Assembly: GCF_009724685.1 (NCBI RefSeq)
Contig: NZ_WMEF01000001.1
Coordinates: forward strand, 124,001-188,000
DNA length: 64,000 nt
Direction of reading: 5' to 3'
DNA from: Lysinibacillus cavernae
GTDB lineage: Bacteria; Bacillota; Bacilli; Bacillales_A; Planococcaceae
Position 1 is the stretch's first letter. The number at the start of each line of letters is the position of its first letter. Positions 16,936 through 26,002 of this stretch are shown one piece after another. Both the position numbers and the translations under genes were made by a program. The notes under the pieces are model-generated. The model was given only the letters and a program-made list of their open reading frames with translations. It was not told the DNA's origin and searched no databases.

Positions 16936-17490
16936 ATGAATACAGAAAAAATAATCAATCAAAGCAAAGAAATGTATGACAAAAGCATTGCAAATGACGA
17001 GAAATTCTTCTCGTTAATTATTGACAGTACGGAAAAGAAATTGATTAATCATACGTCCATCAACATCCCTGAAAGTGCGCTTATAATTATAAATAGTGAA
17101 AATTACTTTTTATCTAAGGGATACTTTAAAAATGTATCTATTAATCATTGTGAAAACCTTAAAATAGATTTTAATTCTAAATGTATAATAACTTTTGAAT
17201 TAGAAAACTATGCTCCAAAAAGAATTAACGCTTTATTTAATTCCTTTATCTTGTCATTACAAAGTTCGAAACTTAAATGTGTCTATGAAGACACTATAGA
17301 AAGTATATTTATTTATTTTGCCGATGAAAACTACGAATATTTATCTTCATATTACTTTAACAATGAAAATGATTGCATCCAGAAAATAAGTGGTAAGCAA
17401 AGGATTGGTGAATTATTTATCAAAACCCTTCTTCATTCAAAAGGTATTATAAATTGGAAGGTTATCAAAGGAGATGCAAAAAATGTCTAA
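16936..17490 (+). CDS. Hypothetical protein, first gene of replication operon
   Basis: A 184-residue soluble protein, not recognised, starting at an ATG with GAGGAG upstream. It ends eight bases inside the start of the SF3 helicase gene, so translation is probably coupled. Its position suggests a replication accessory or origin-binding protein (inference). No known motif is visible; the composition is AT-rich like the rest of the island. Confidence 0.65.
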   Translation: MNTEKIINQSKEMYDKSIANDEKFFSLIIDSTEKKLINHTSINIPESALIIINSENYFLSKGYFKNVSINHCENLKIDFNSKCIITFELENYAPKRINALFNSFILSLQSSKLKCVYEDTIESIFIYFADENYEYLSSYYFNNENDCIQKISGKQRIGELFIKTLLHSKGIINWKVIKGDAKNV

Positions 17491-19129
17491 AAATGACATT
17501 TTTAATAACTATCGCCCTGAAAACATTACCATGAGAAGGGTTAATCCCGAATTGAACAAGTCGAATGATACTACCAATATTTTTGCTGAATATGAACAGG
17601 CTATAAACCCGTCTGATATAGACAAATTATTTCTAGATATAACCCATAAAAATAATGATAACAAAGAATACTTGCATTCCTTATCAACTATTCAAACAAA
17701 TACTGATATAAACGAACTATTTTCCAACATTACCCACAAGGGCAATGACAACAAAGAATACTTGCATTCCTTATCAACTATTCAAACAAACAATAAAACT
17801 GTAAAAAGTAATTACAAAAATGCTCATTTACCAGCTAATAAAATTGCTGAATTAATAATTAGCGAATTTAGTTTTGTGATAATAAACAATTTACCTCATT
17901 ATTGGGATAACAAAAAATCATATTATATCGCTCTTTCATCCGAAAGAGCAGATAACTTTATAAGGAGAAATATTCCACCAAATTTGAAATCACAAATAAA
18001 TTCTAGGTTAATTCACGAAATATATCGTTGGATTCTTTCAGATACATCAATAATTGTAGACTCTTCTAAAGACTTGAAAAAAAAGCAAAAATTAATCGCC
18101 TTTAAAAATGGTATTTTTCACATTAAGAAACAGAAGTTACTTAGCCACGATCAAAAGTATTTCATCACATCTGTTATTAATGCAGATTATATTAAGAAAG
18201 AAACTAAAGGTACCTATTTCATTAAATTTATTGATGATATCAGTAAAAATGATTCAGCTTTAGCAACTAGGTTACAAGAATTGTTTGGCTACGTAATTTC
18301 TGAAGTGAGAAATATTAAAATCATCCCTTTTTTATTGGGTCCTAAAGATTCTGGTAAATCTATTATTTTGAAATTATTGGAGTATATGATTGGACCAAAA
18401 TACTATACTTCTATTAGTATCGACCAATTAAACCGTCCTGAATATTTAGCCGAACTCTATGGAATGAAACTAAATACTTGTGCTGAAATGCAAGAAATTT
18501 CACTTTCTAGATTAGACATTATAAAAAAATTAACTGGTGGCGATTCCCTAACTGCAAAACCACTATATAATCAGCCCTTCAAATTTATAAATTCAGCAGC
18601 ATTAATTTTTGCTGGCAATAGCTTGCCAAAGATAAAAGGTACAGATAACTACAATGCTTTTTCAAAGAGAATAGAGATTTTCCCTTTTTTAAACACCATT
18701 CCAAAAGAGAAACAAGATCCACAGTTATTTGAAAAACTAGTAAAGGAAATAGATTTTATTGCTCAATGGGCTGTACAGGGATTCATCAGATGGAAAAATA
18801 ATAACTTTAACTTTACAAATACAAACTTAATTGATGATACTTTATTGCAATTCGAGCGTAATTCAAATTCATGCCAAGCTTTCATAAATGATGAATGTAT
18901 ACTTTCTAATAATAAGAAAATCTTTAGTAGTGATTTGTACACGGCTTATAAAGCTTATTGTGAAAAATACAGTCTTATACCAACATCACAATTTGAAATG
19001 CAAAAATTATTAACCACACAATTTAATATTAAAAAAACTAAATTTAGAATGAACAATGAAAATCGAAATGGCTACATTGGAATTACATTAATTGATTATT
19101 ATGAAGGAGAAGATAATAATGGAGTTTAA
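17483..19129 (+). CDS. Phage/plasmid-type SF3 helicase (P4 alpha/D5-like)
   Basis: A 548-residue replication protein with a D5_N-like region before a superfamily 3 helicase core. Walker A GPKDSGKS is at about residues 286-293. An acidic Walker B region follows (TCAEMQEIS), then the sensor-type motif IFAGNSLPKI. The C-terminal winged-helix-like part is around TAYKAYCEK. A primase active site is not evident, so it may act only as helicase. Residues 44-73 and 74-103 are an almost exact 30-residue tandem repeat. The ATG at 17483 has AAAGGAG nine bases upstream and is preferred to the ATG at 17474. It probably drives replication of the excised island. Confidence 0.88.
   Translation: MSKNDIFNNYRPENITMRRVNPELNKSNDTTNIFAEYEQAINPSDIDKLFLDITHKNNDNKEYLHSLSTIQTNTDINELFSNITHKGNDNKEYLHSLSTIQTNNKTVKSNYKNAHLPANKIAELIISEFSFVIINNLPHYWDNKKSYYIALSSERADNFIRRNIPPNLKSQINSRLIHEIYRWILSDTSIIVDSSKDLKKKQKLIAFKNGIFHIKKQKLLSHDQKYFITSVINADYIKKETKGTYFIKFIDDISKNDSALATRLQELFGYVISEVRNIKIIPFLLGPKDSGKSIILKLLEYMIGPKYYTSISIDQLNRPEYLAELYGMKLNTCAEMQEISLSRLDIIKKLTGGDSLTAKPLYNQPFKFINSAALIFAGNSLPKIKGTDNYNAFSKRIEIFPFLNTIPKEKQDPQLFEKLVKEIDFIAQWAVQGFIRWKNNNFNFTNTNLIDDTLLQFERNSNSCQAFINDECILSNNKKIFSSDLYTAYKAYCEKYSLIPTSQFEMQKLLTTQFNIKKTKFRMNNENRNGYIGITLIDYYEGEDNNGV
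17612..17791 (+). repeat. 90-bp tandem duplication inside the helicase gene
   Basis: Bases 17612-17701 and 17702-17791 encode two 30-residue repeats. The last roughly 40 bases of each unit are identical, while the first half has diverged. It lies in the variable N-terminal linker before the helicase core. Confidence 0.85.
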
Positions 19130-19364
19130 TGAAAATAAATTAAATGGCAAAATTTTAGAGGCAATAACAGCCATAGTCAACCAAATTTCAAGTCAAAGTA
19201 CCTCAAATTGGCTGAGTATGAAGGAAGCCGCAAAATATGCTGGTGTTTCCTACAATACCCTTATGAAATTCCCCCATAAAGGATTAAAAATATGCAAAAT
19301 TGACGGTATCAAACGCGTATCAAAGAAAGAAATCGACCGCTTCCTAGATGAGCATAGCTTTTAA
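19119..19364 (+). CDS. Excisionase-family HTH protein
   Basis: An 81-residue protein with an excisionase/MerR-like winged HTH at about residues 28-78 (SMKEAAKYAGVSYNTL, then a basic RVSKKEIDRFLDEH). Such proteins direct excision by the integrase or act as regulators. The ATG at 19119 has AAGGAGA eight bases upstream and overlaps the end of the helicase gene by eleven bases. The gene lies directly before the integrase. Confidence 0.83.
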   Translation: MEFNENKLNGKILEAITAIVNQISSQSTSNWLSMKEAAKYAGVSYNTLMKFPHKGLKICKIDGIKRVSKKEIDRFLDEHSF

Positions 19365-19465
19365 TACTTCAAGCGGATTTTTCCTCAGTTAAATTATATA
19401 TTATAACAGTGAGGACCAATCCTCTTTTTATATCTTGCCCCCGCATCGATATTAGGAGGATCACT

Positions 19466-20632
19466 ATGACAAATAATAATTCTTCACCCATTAAAAGTTA
19501 TGAAAACAAAGATGGTAAGACGTTTTATAAATTCCAAGTTTATTTAGGTGTAGACGAGCTTACAGGTAAAGCTCGCAGTACTACCCGTAGAGGTTTTAAA
19601 ACAAAAAAAGAAGCTGAGCTTGCTTTAGCTCGTATCAAACTTCAAGTCTCCGAAGGCATATACAAACAAAAAAGCACAGAGACATATCAGGAAGTATACG
19701 ATCTTTGGATCACCCAATACGAACAAACAGTTGAAGAAAGTACCTTCGTTAAAACAGTCGGCTACTTTAAAAATCATATCTTACCTTCTATGGGCAGTTA
19801 CCGTATCGAGAAAATTACGATCGCTATTTGTCAAAAACATTACAATGAATGGGCCGCAAAAGTTAAAAAAGCTCGTACAATTAAATCTTATGCTAAAAAA
19901 GTATTGGATTTCGCTATTGTGCATGGCTTTATTCAAACAAATCCCTTCACCCATGTTGAGACAAAAATTAAGAAAACCTTTATGGAGAGTACTGAAGATG
20001 AAAATGAAAACTTTTATACGAAGGAAGAGTTAATTTCATTTTTAGAGAAAGCAAAAGATCACCTAAACTATAAAGCATATTCTCTATTCCGTTTAATTGC
20101 TTATACAGGCATGCGTAAAAGCGAGGCATTAGCTTTAACATGGAATGATGTGAACTTTGTGGAAAGTGAGTTAACTATTAATAAAGCTATTGGACGTGGT
20201 AAACAAACACAGCTTTATTTGAAGACCACTAAGACAGGTAAACCTCGCACGATCAAATTAGATGAAACAACTTTATCGATCTTGAAAGAATGGAATATAC
20301 TTCAAAAGCAGCAATATATTCAGTTAGGCATCAATACTCTGAAGAAAAATCAATTGATGTTTAGTAATACTAAAAACGATTTTATCCAACCTAGTCAAGT
20401 TCAGAAGTGGATGTATAGTGTTCAAAACAAATACACTTTGAAGAAAGTGTCACCACATGGTTTACGCCATACGCACTGCTCTCTGCTATTTGAAGCAGGT
20501 GCAAGCATTAAAGAAGTTCAGGATCGACTTGGCCATTCTGACGTAAAAACTACATTAGACATTTATACACACGTCACGAAAAAGGCCAAAGAAGGCGCTA
20601 TACAGAAGTTTGTGAGCTATTTAGAAGGTTAA
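19466..20632 (+). CDS. int: Tyrosine recombinase/integrase of the island
   Basis: A 388-residue phage-type integrase. It has an N-terminal AP2-like arm-binding domain (about 8-55, with RRGFKTKKEAELALA), a SAM-like core-binding domain (about 65-150) and a catalytic domain. Catalytic residues are visible: Arg in TGMRKSEAL, the HGLRHTH box and the Tyr in LDIYTHVT. The start ATG at 19466 has AGGAGG upstream. It reads toward ssrA, its likely integration target, and is followed by 11-bp-phased TTGACT repeats that may be arm sites. Confidence 0.95.
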   Translation: MTNNNSSPIKSYENKDGKTFYKFQVYLGVDELTGKARSTTRRGFKTKKEAELALARIKLQVSEGIYKQKSTETYQEVYDLWITQYEQTVEESTFVKTVGYFKNHILPSMGSYRIEKITIAICQKHYNEWAAKVKKARTIKSYAKKVLDFAIVHGFIQTNPFTHVETKIKKTFMESTEDENENFYTKEELISFLEKAKDHLNYKAYSLFRLIAYTGMRKSEALALTWNDVNFVESELTINKAIGRGKQTQLYLKTTKTGKPRTIKLDETTLSILKEWNILQKQQYIQLGINTLKKNQLMFSNTKNDFIQPSQVQKWMYSVQNKYTLKKVSPHGLRHTHCSLLFEAGASIKEVQDRLGHSDVKTTLDIYTHVTKKAKEGAIQKFVSYLEG

Positions 20633-20634
20633 AT

Positions 20635-20664
20635 TTTTGACTGAGTTTTGACTAGAAATTGACT
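20635..20664. promoter_or_regulatory. Putative integrase arm-type sites
   Basis: There are three direct copies of a TTGACT core, spaced exactly 11 bases apart. Two are TTTTGACT (from 20635 and 20646) and the third is AATTGACT (from 20657). They lie between the integrase stop and the ssrA junction, where arm-binding sites are expected. Confidence 0.6.
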
Positions 20665-20705
20665 AGATATGATTGAAAACAGGTGATATTGGATGAAATT
20701 AAAAA

Positions 20706-20742
20706 AGTGTCAAAACCCTGTATTATCAAGGGTTTTGACACT
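20706..20742. terminator. Terminator between integrase and ssrA
   Basis: A perfect 14-base stem (20706-20719 with 20729-20742). An A run precedes it, so it serves transcripts from ssrA on the minus strand and perhaps the integrase too. It lies inside the island end, so it is the functional ssrA terminator after integration. Confidence 0.8.
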
Positions 20743-20767
20743 CATTGAAATCATTCGATTTCAGAAA

Positions 20768-20790
20768 ATGGAGACGGCGGGAGTCGAACC
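20768..20790. repeat. Right attachment site, inside the ssrA 3' end
   Basis: It is the 23-base partner of 4551-4573 with one difference. It corresponds to the T-arm and acceptor 3' side of tmRNA including the encoded CCA, so integration leaves ssrA intact. Confidence 0.85.
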
Positions 20791-21121
20791 CGCGTCCAAA
20801 GACTCCAATACTTCAGCTTCTACGCGTGTAGTTTGCCTATTTGGGATTCACGTAACATTATGCCGACAAACAGGCGTCCTGTACGCTAACCTGGAAATCT
20901 CTTGCCGGTGACTCAGATGGCACCACCGACCGTATCCCACTAAAGTTGGGCCCCACGTTCTCTACATGGGCGATAGAGAGGCAGAGCGCTTACGAGCTTA
21001 CGCTGCGAAAGCTAAGTTTTGTTGTTTGCCAGTTATTATATAACTGTCGTTGATGACGGAGCCGAGCCCTCCGACGCGCGACTAAAGCTTGAACCATCCC
21101 TGTCGAATCCGTAACGTCCCC
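20769..21121 (-). ncRNA. ssrA: Transfer-messenger RNA (tmRNA)
   Basis: The minus-strand RNA begins GGGGACGTTACGG and ends in a tRNA-like GGTTCGACTCCC T-arm, acceptor strand and CCA. The tag frame runs from 21030 to 20998: GGC AAA CAA CAA AAC TTA GCT TTC GCA GCG then stop. The added peptide is (A)GKQQNLAFAA. It frees stalled ribosomes together with SmpB, whose gene lies upstream on the same strand. Its 3' end is the island integration site. Confidence 0.97.
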
Positions 21122-21324
21122 TTGATATATGAAGCGAAGCGGTTGGGCCTCGTTCAAACAAAGAGCTAGAATTGCTTCTAGTACGGTGGGAGCTTAAAAG
21201 TACGCTTCCATGAAATCTGGCAATCAGTAATACATATTATAAAACAAATTTGGCAATAGTTCAAGTGTCCCGCCATAGTAGAAAAAATTGGCTTAGCCAC
21301 CTATGCTATCCGCCAGATTGAGCT

Positions 21325-21497
21325 TTCTATCCATCATTTTAGTCGTTCTATCCATCACTTTCGCCGTTCTATCCACCACATTTCAATCTCTATCCGTCAC
21401 TTCCGCCATTATCCACTACATTTCAATCTCTATCCGTCACTTCCGCCATTCTATTCATCGCATCAATTTCTATCCGTCACTCCCGCCATTCTATCGC
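21325..21497. repeat. Imperfect tandem repeat array, about 20.5-bp period
   Basis: About nine units start with TCTATCC or a variant, at 21326, 21347, 21368, 21389, 21409, 21429, 21450, 21469 and 21490. Spacing is 19-21 bases. Units alternate between a CGTCACTTCCGCC type and a CACCACATTTCAA type, giving a 40-bp higher order. The array lies between smpB and ssrA and has no convincing coding frame. Confidence 0.8.
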
Positions 21498-21547
21498 CTC
21501 GTCAGCACCTCACTACACTCTGCAACAGGCACTCCAACCCCAAAGCA

Positions 21548-21576
21548 AAAAGCTCACCAATAATAGTGAGCTTTCT
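21548..21576 (-). terminator. smpB terminator
   Basis: AAAGCTCAC pairs with GTGAGCTTT across a short loop (21548-21573), with an A run on the plus strand that becomes a T run for the smpB transcript. Confidence 0.75.
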
Positions 21577-21585
21577 CGGAATCTA

Positions 21586-22053
21586 TTAAATTTGATTTTT
21601 GGATTTGAAGGTACGTTCCATTTCGCGTTTGGCTTCTTTTTTGCGCATGTCGTTGCGTTTATCGTAGTCTTTTTTACCTTTGCCGACGCCGATTAATAGC
21701 TTGGCATAGCCGTCTTTGATGTACATTTTCAATGGAACGATTGTGTAGCCGTCACGTTTCACGGCACCGACTAGCTCGCCGATTTGCTTTTTATGGAGTA
21801 GCAATTTGCGGGCGCGCAGTGGGTCGTGATTGAAACGGTTTCCTTGATCGAAGGGGCTGACATGCATGTTGCTAATCCATGCTTCGCCATTGGTAATTCG
21901 AACATAGGAGTCCTTTAGTTGGGCCTTGCCTGCACGAATGGATTTGATTTCTGTCCCGGTTAGGACCATACCTGCTTCGATTGTGTCCTCAATAAAGTAA
22001 TCGTGTCCAGCTTTTTTGTTTTGTGCTAATACTTTTCCAGAACCTTTTGCCAT
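21586..22053 (-). CDS. smpB: SsrA-binding protein SmpB
   Basis: A 155-residue RNA-binding protein that loads tmRNA onto stalled ribosomes. Typical motifs are [38 protein letters not shown] and a basic C-terminal tail ([17 protein letters not shown]). The length equals the family norm. The ATG at 22053 has AGGGTG upstream; the longer frame from a GTG is unlikely. It lies between rnr and ssrA, the conserved Bacillales order. Confidence 0.97.
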   Translation of the reverse strand: MAKGSGKVLAQNKKAGHDYFIEDTIEAGMVLTGTEIKSIRAGKAQLKDSYVRITNGEAWISNMHVSPFDQGNRFNHDPLRARKLLLHKKQIGELVGAVKRDGYTIVPLKMYIKDGYAKLLIGVGKGKKDYDKRNDMRKKEAKREMERTFKSKNQI

Positions 22054-22086
22054 ATGATTCACCCTCTACTTTAAAGGTTGAGCTTC

Positions 22087-22121
22087 AGCGAAAGCATCCT
22101 TTCAAAGGACGCTTTCGCTCC
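22087..22121. other. Intercistronic hairpin between rnr and smpB
   Basis: AGCGAAAGCATCCTTT pairs with AAAGGACGCTTTCGCT with a single mismatch. There is no T run on the minus strand, so it is more likely a processing or stability element, or a partial terminator, than a full stop. Confidence 0.5.
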
Positions 22122-22124
22122 TGC

Positions 22125-24593
22125 TTATTTACGTTTTGTTTTTTTCTTTTTGTTTTTCTTTGCGACGCCCTCATAAAACTTTTGCTTTTGTTTTACATGT
22201 TTTTTAGGGCCTGGGCTTGAGTCATCTTTGCGGCGTCCACGTGGGTCACGGTCGCTTTCACTGCGTTCCCCGCGTTTTGGACCACGACTTCCGCCTTCCT
22301 CTTGGCGACCGCCTCTACGGTTGCCGCCACCACGTCCGCCTTTTTCCTCGTCGCTGCGTGTGCTTCGGCGACTTCGTCCATCTTTGTTATCGTTATAATT
22401 TTTACGTGCGTGGATAACAGTCGGTGCTGCTTTGCGTGTTCGACCAAATGAAGTGACCATTCCAACGATTTCAAAATCAATGGATGACTCCTCAATAATG
22501 ACATTCGCAACACGAACTGTCACTTCATCACCAATTCGGAACTGACGATTTGTTCGTTCACCGATCATCATCATTTGACGATCATCAAAACGGTAGTAAT
22601 CATCCGTCATATTGCTAATATGGACAAGTCCTTCAATCGTGTTTGGCAGCTCCACGAAAATTCCGAAGTTTGTAATAGATGAAACGATTCCTTCGAATTC
22701 TTCACCAATTTTATCGGACATATATTGTGCTTTTTTCAGGGCGTCCGTATCACGTTCTGCATCGACAGCACGACGTTCACGCTCTGATGTATGGTCAGCA
22801 ATTTCATCCATTGCCATACTCCACTGTGCAACCGTTTCTCGAGACGTATCCTTATTAATTAAATACGTACGAATTAAACGGTGTACGATTAAATCTGGAT
22901 AACGACGAATTGGTGATGTGAAGTGTGTATAGAAATCGGTTGATAAGCCAAAGTGACCAAGGCTTTCAGGGTAATATTTTGCCTGTTGCATCGAGCGTAA
23001 GAGCATCGTTGAAATGACAGGCTCTTCTGGCATACCTTCAATTGCTTTCAATACATCCTGTAACGCCTTAGGATGGACGGTATTACCTGTACCTTTAATT
23101 AAAATACCGAAATTCGTGACAAATTCAAAGAAGCGTTGAAGCTTTTCTGGCTTTGGATCTTCGTGAATACGATATAGGAACGGTACATTCATCCAGTGGA
23201 AGTGCTCTGCTACTGTTTCATTGGCAGCTAGCATGAAATCTTCAATTAATTTCTCTGCTACAGTACGCTCACGTATTTCAATATCAACTGGCCATCCTTC
23301 ATCGTTAACGATCACTTTGGATTCTTTAAAGTCAAAGTCAATCGCCCCTCGTGATTCACGTTTACGACGTAAAATGTTAGACAGCTCAGCCATGTTTTTA
23401 AACATTGGAACAAGTGGCTCGTAGCGTTCCATTAACGCTTCATCCTGCTCCTCTAAAATTTTATAAACGTCCTTATAGGTCATACGCTCTGTCGTTTTAA
23501 TAACACTTTGGAAAATTTCATGTGAAATCACATTCCCACTAGCATCAATAATCATTTCACAGGATAGGGTTAAACGGTCAACCTGTGGGTTTAATGAACA
23601 AATGCCATTTGATAAACGATGTGGGATCATTGGAATGACACGGTCTGTTAAGTAGACACTTGTCGCACGGTCGTAAGCTTCAATATCAATAACTGAGCCT
23701 TGCGTTACATAATAACTAACATCTGCAATATGTACGCCAAGCTTATAAGTACCATCTACATTTTTAATTACGGTTACTGCATCATCCAAGTCCTTTGCAT
23801 CAGCACCATCAATCGTCACAATCGTTTCATGTCGTAAATCACGGCGGCCAACTAAATCAGCCTCGGTAATTTCATCTGGTACTCGTTGTGCAGCAGCGAT
23901 GACTTCATCTGGGAATTCAGGTGGAATGTCATGCTTATATAAGATCGATAAAATGTCTACACCGGGATCATTTTTATGCCCTAAAATTTTCGTAATATAG
24001 CCTGTAGCAGATTTTAAATCTTCAGGCCATGTTGCAACCTCAACAACAACCTTGTGTCCCTCGACAGCACCTAATGTATCACCTTTAGCGATAAAGATAT
24101 CCATTGGTAGCTTTTTATCGTCTAAGACAACAAAGCCAAAGCCACGATTTGCCTGGAATGTGCCGACAAAGCTTGTTTGACCACGCTCAACGACCTTTGT
24201 TACAGTTCCTTCTCGGCGATCCCCGAATGATTCTTTTAAGACACGAATCAAAACGATATCTCCATTAATTGCACCGTTAATTTCATGTGGCGGGATGAAC
24301 ACATCATCCATGCCTTCAATATCAGGTGACACGAAACCAAAGCCCTTCGCATGCCCAATAAATTTACCTCTAAGTAAATTCATCCGCTCCGGTAAGCCAT
24401 AACGATTCGAGCGAGAACGCACAACTAAGCCTTGCCCTTCCATGCGAACAAGCGTTTTAACAAGCTCTTTAAATTCCTCAGCATCCTCAAAGCCGAATTC
24501 ATCCTCAATTTCTCCGACAGTTAATGGTTTATACTCATCTTGACCGAAAAAATCGAGTAAACGACTTTGTAGTGTATCTTTTTGGTCTTTCAT
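22125..24593 (-). CDS. rnr: Ribonuclease R
   Basis: A 3'-5' exoribonuclease of 822 residues. It has an N-terminal HTH (about 1-70), two cold-shock-like domains (about 70-230) and an RNB catalytic domain with the acidic cluster in [18 protein letters not shown]-terminal S1 domain ([20 protein letters not shown]) precedes a long Lys/Arg/Gly-rich tail ([11 protein letters not shown]). The tail is longer than in many relatives and probably binds RNA. RNase R degrades structured RNA and works with the SmpB-tmRNA system, which agrees with the gene order. The ATG at 24593 has AAGGAGGGA upstream. Confidence 0.97.
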   Translation of the reverse strand: MKDQKDTLQSRLLDFFGQDEYKPLTVGEIEDEFGFEDAEEFKELVKTLVRMEGQGLVVRSRSNRYGLPERMNLLRGKFIGHAKGFGFVSPDIEGMDDVFIPPHEINGAINGDIVLIRVLKESFGDRREGTVTKVVERGQTSFVGTFQANRGFGFVVLDDKKLPMDIFIAKGDTLGAVEGHKVVVEVATWPEDLKSATGYITKILGHKNDPGVDILSILYKHDIPPEFPDEVIAAAQRVPDEITEADLVGRRDLRHETIVTIDGADAKDLDDAVTVIKNVDGTYKLGVHIADVSYYVTQGSVIDIEAYDRATSVYLTDRVIPMIPHRLSNGICSLNPQVDRLTLSCEMIIDASGNVISHEIFQSVIKTTERMTYKDVYKILEEQDEALMERYEPLVPMFKNMAELSNILRRKRESRGAIDFDFKESKVIVNDEGWPVDIEIRERTVAEKLIEDFMLAANETVAEHFHWMNVPFLYRIHEDPKPEKLQRFFEFVTNFGILIKGTGNTVHPKALQDVLKAIEGMPEEPVISTMLLRSMQQAKYYPESLGHFGLSTDFYTHFTSPIRRYPDLIVHRLIRTYLINKDTSRETVAQWSMAMDEIADHTSERERRAVDAERDTDALKKAQYMSDKIGEEFEGIVSSITNFGIFVELPNTIEGLVHISNMTDDYYRFDDRQMMMIGERTNRQFRIGDEVTVRVANVIIEESSIDFEIVGMVTSFGRTRKAAPTVIHARKNYNDNKDGRSRRSTRSDEEKGGRGGGNRRGGRQEEGGSRGPKRGERSESDRDPRGRRKDDSSPGPKKHVKQKQKFYEGVAKKNKKKKTKRK

Positions 24594-24631
24594 ACATATT
24601 CCCTCCTTCATGAGAAAATCCTATTTATAAT

Positions 24632-25378
24632 TTATTGTGCCCAATTTAGGCTTTCTAAAAAGCGATAAATATCTTCATGTAATTGATCTTTTTCTTGATC
24701 TAATGTAATAACATGTTTTGAGTTTTCATACCACTTGATGTGCTTATCAAGTGACTCAGTTTGATTATATATAATGTTGGCAGATTCTGTCTCTATTACT
24801 TCATCATTTGTAGCTTGTACAACAAAAATAGGGGCATAAATCATGTCAATTTCTTGACGTGTACGTGCAATAAATGCACGAAGCTCCTGAAGAGATGGCA
24901 TGCCTTTTTCAGCAATACGTGCAACCTCTGTGACGATTTGTTCTTGCTGTTTACCTTGGAATTTTTTATAGTCTCTAGCATATTTTAAAACACCCTCGAA
25001 CATGACATCTGTTGTACGCATAGTCATAGGGGCACACATTGTGACAATGCCTTTAACAGGGTTATTTAATGCTACGTTTAATGCCATCACACCGCCTAGT
25101 GAGAGGCCAGCAACGGCAATTTCCTGATAGCCAGCTTCCTGTAACTGTTTGTAGGCAGCTACGACATCCTGCCACCAATCAGCTGGACCTGTTGTGATTA
25201 GTTCTTCCGGTTCCACACCGTGACCTTTATAGTGAGGTGCTAATGTAGTATACCCTTTTTTCTCTAAAAATCTACCAAGCATTCGCACGTCTGCCGAGCT
25301 TCCTGTAAAGCCATGTAATAATAAAACGGCACGTGGACCTGCTTGAAAGAAAAATGGCTGTGATAATGATTTATTCAT
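24632..25378 (-). CDS. est: Est30-type carboxylesterase
   Basis: A 248-residue alpha/beta hydrolase of the small carboxylesterase family found beside secG and rnr in Bacillales. The oxyanion-side HGFTGSS is near residue 25. The nucleophile Ser is in GLSLGG near 93, the acid in QATNDEVIE and the His in SKHVITLD near the end. The ATG at 25378 has AGGAAGGAG upstream, so the frame from 25405 is too long. The gene is between secG and rnr on the same strand. Natural substrate is unknown. Confidence 0.92.
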   Translation of the reverse strand: MNKSLSQPFFFQAGPRAVLLLHGFTGSSADVRMLGRFLEKKGYTTLAPHYKGHGVEPEELITTGPADWWQDVVAAYKQLQEAGYQEIAVAGLSLGGVMALNVALNNPVKGIVTMCAPMTMRTTDVMFEGVLKYARDYKKFQGKQQEQIVTEVARIAEKGMPSLQELRAFIARTRQEIDMIYAPIFVVQATNDEVIETESANIIYNQTESLDKHIKWYENSKHVITLDQEKDQLHEDIYRFLESLNWAQ

Positions 25379-25527
25379 TGTAAGTACTCCTTCCTCCTGA
25401 AACACTCATACATACTATACCCATTATCGCCACCTCGCTTATGCCTTAGTGAATGACATTTGGCTATTGGGTTACAATTCATTTTTTGCTATGGAGAGAG
25501 AATTTACCATTAGGTAATGATAAAAGA

Positions 25528-25558
25528 AAACGCCCAACCAATTTGGTTAGGCGAAATA
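25528..25558 (-). terminator. secG terminator
   Basis: CGCCCAACC pairs with GGTTAGGCG with one C-A mismatch. The transcript continues into TTTTCTTTT on the minus strand, typical of a rho-independent terminator. Confidence 0.75.
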
Positions 25559-25568
25559 TCTTCAACTA

Positions 25569-25796
25569 TTAGATTTTTGTAATAGCGATTGCTAAAATAA
25601 AGAATAGGATTGCTAACACAATTGTTGCACGGTGAAGGATTAAATCCATACCACGTGCTTTTTGCTTTCCAAATAGTTGCTCAGCTCCACCCGAGATGGC
25701 ACCTGATAAGCCTGCACTTTTACTAGATTGAAGTAATACCACAACGATTAACGCTAATGATACGATAACTAATGAAACTAATACTACTGTATGCAT
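25569..25796 (-). CDS. secG: Preprotein translocase subunit SecG
   Basis: A 75-residue membrane protein with two transmembrane segments (about 3-23 and 53-73). The conserved cytoplasmic loop is [22 protein letters not shown]. It is part of the SecYEG channel. Size and motif match the family. It is followed by est, rnr, smpB and ssrA in the conserved order but separated from est by a terminator. Confidence 0.96.
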   Translation of the reverse strand: MHTVVLVSLVIVSLALIVVVLLQSSKSAGLSGAISGGAEQLFGKQKARGMDLILHRATIVLAILFFILAIAITKI

Positions 25797-26002
25797 TCAC
25801 TGCACCTCCCGAACTTTGAAACATCACAACAGACTATATTATAACAAAAAAAGGTTGCCATGACAAACTTAGCTTTATGTTTAGTAGGAATTTTCCGCTT
25901 TATGCACGTCTACTTGTCACCTTTTACTACTATTAGTGGATGTCACACGCTTCCAAATTATCTTATAATGGTAAAAAAAGATTTTTTTGGAGGAAAGAAG
26001 TT

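Larger units (their letters stand above)
4551..20790. mobile_element. Integrative genomic island in ssrA carrying restriction-modification and repair cargo
   Basis: A block of about 16.2 kb lies between two copies of the ssrA 3' end. A tyrosine integrase gene reads toward the intact ssrA and ends about 140 bases from it. The block is clearly more AT-rich than its flanks. It carries integrase, excisionase-like, SF3 helicase, RadC-like and XRE repressor genes but no capsid, tail, relaxase or type IV secretion genes. It therefore resembles a phage-satellite-like or other integrative island rather than a complete prophage or ICE. Most cargo genes are transcribed leftward; the replication and integration genes are rightward. 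Confidence 0.88.

Noticed and set aside
4551..20790. Complete prophage or ICE
   Set aside because: No terminase, portal, capsid, tail, lysis, relaxase or type IV secretion gene is found, and the size is too small.
20693..20911. 72-residue ORF at the island right end
   Set aside because: It runs through the terminator hairpin and the ssrA gene antisense.
21325..21497. CRISPR array
   Set aside because: Units are contiguous, about 20 bases and degenerate, with no unique spacers of equal length and no cas genes nearby. It is a plain tandem repeat.
21303..21563. 86-residue Ser-rich ORF over the tandem array
   Set aside because: Its repetitive sequence follows from the 20-bp repeat; the period is not a multiple of three and no ribosome-binding site is present.
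22193..22513. 106-residue Ala/Val-rich ORF
   Set aside because: Shadow frame of the low-complexity basic tail of RNase R.
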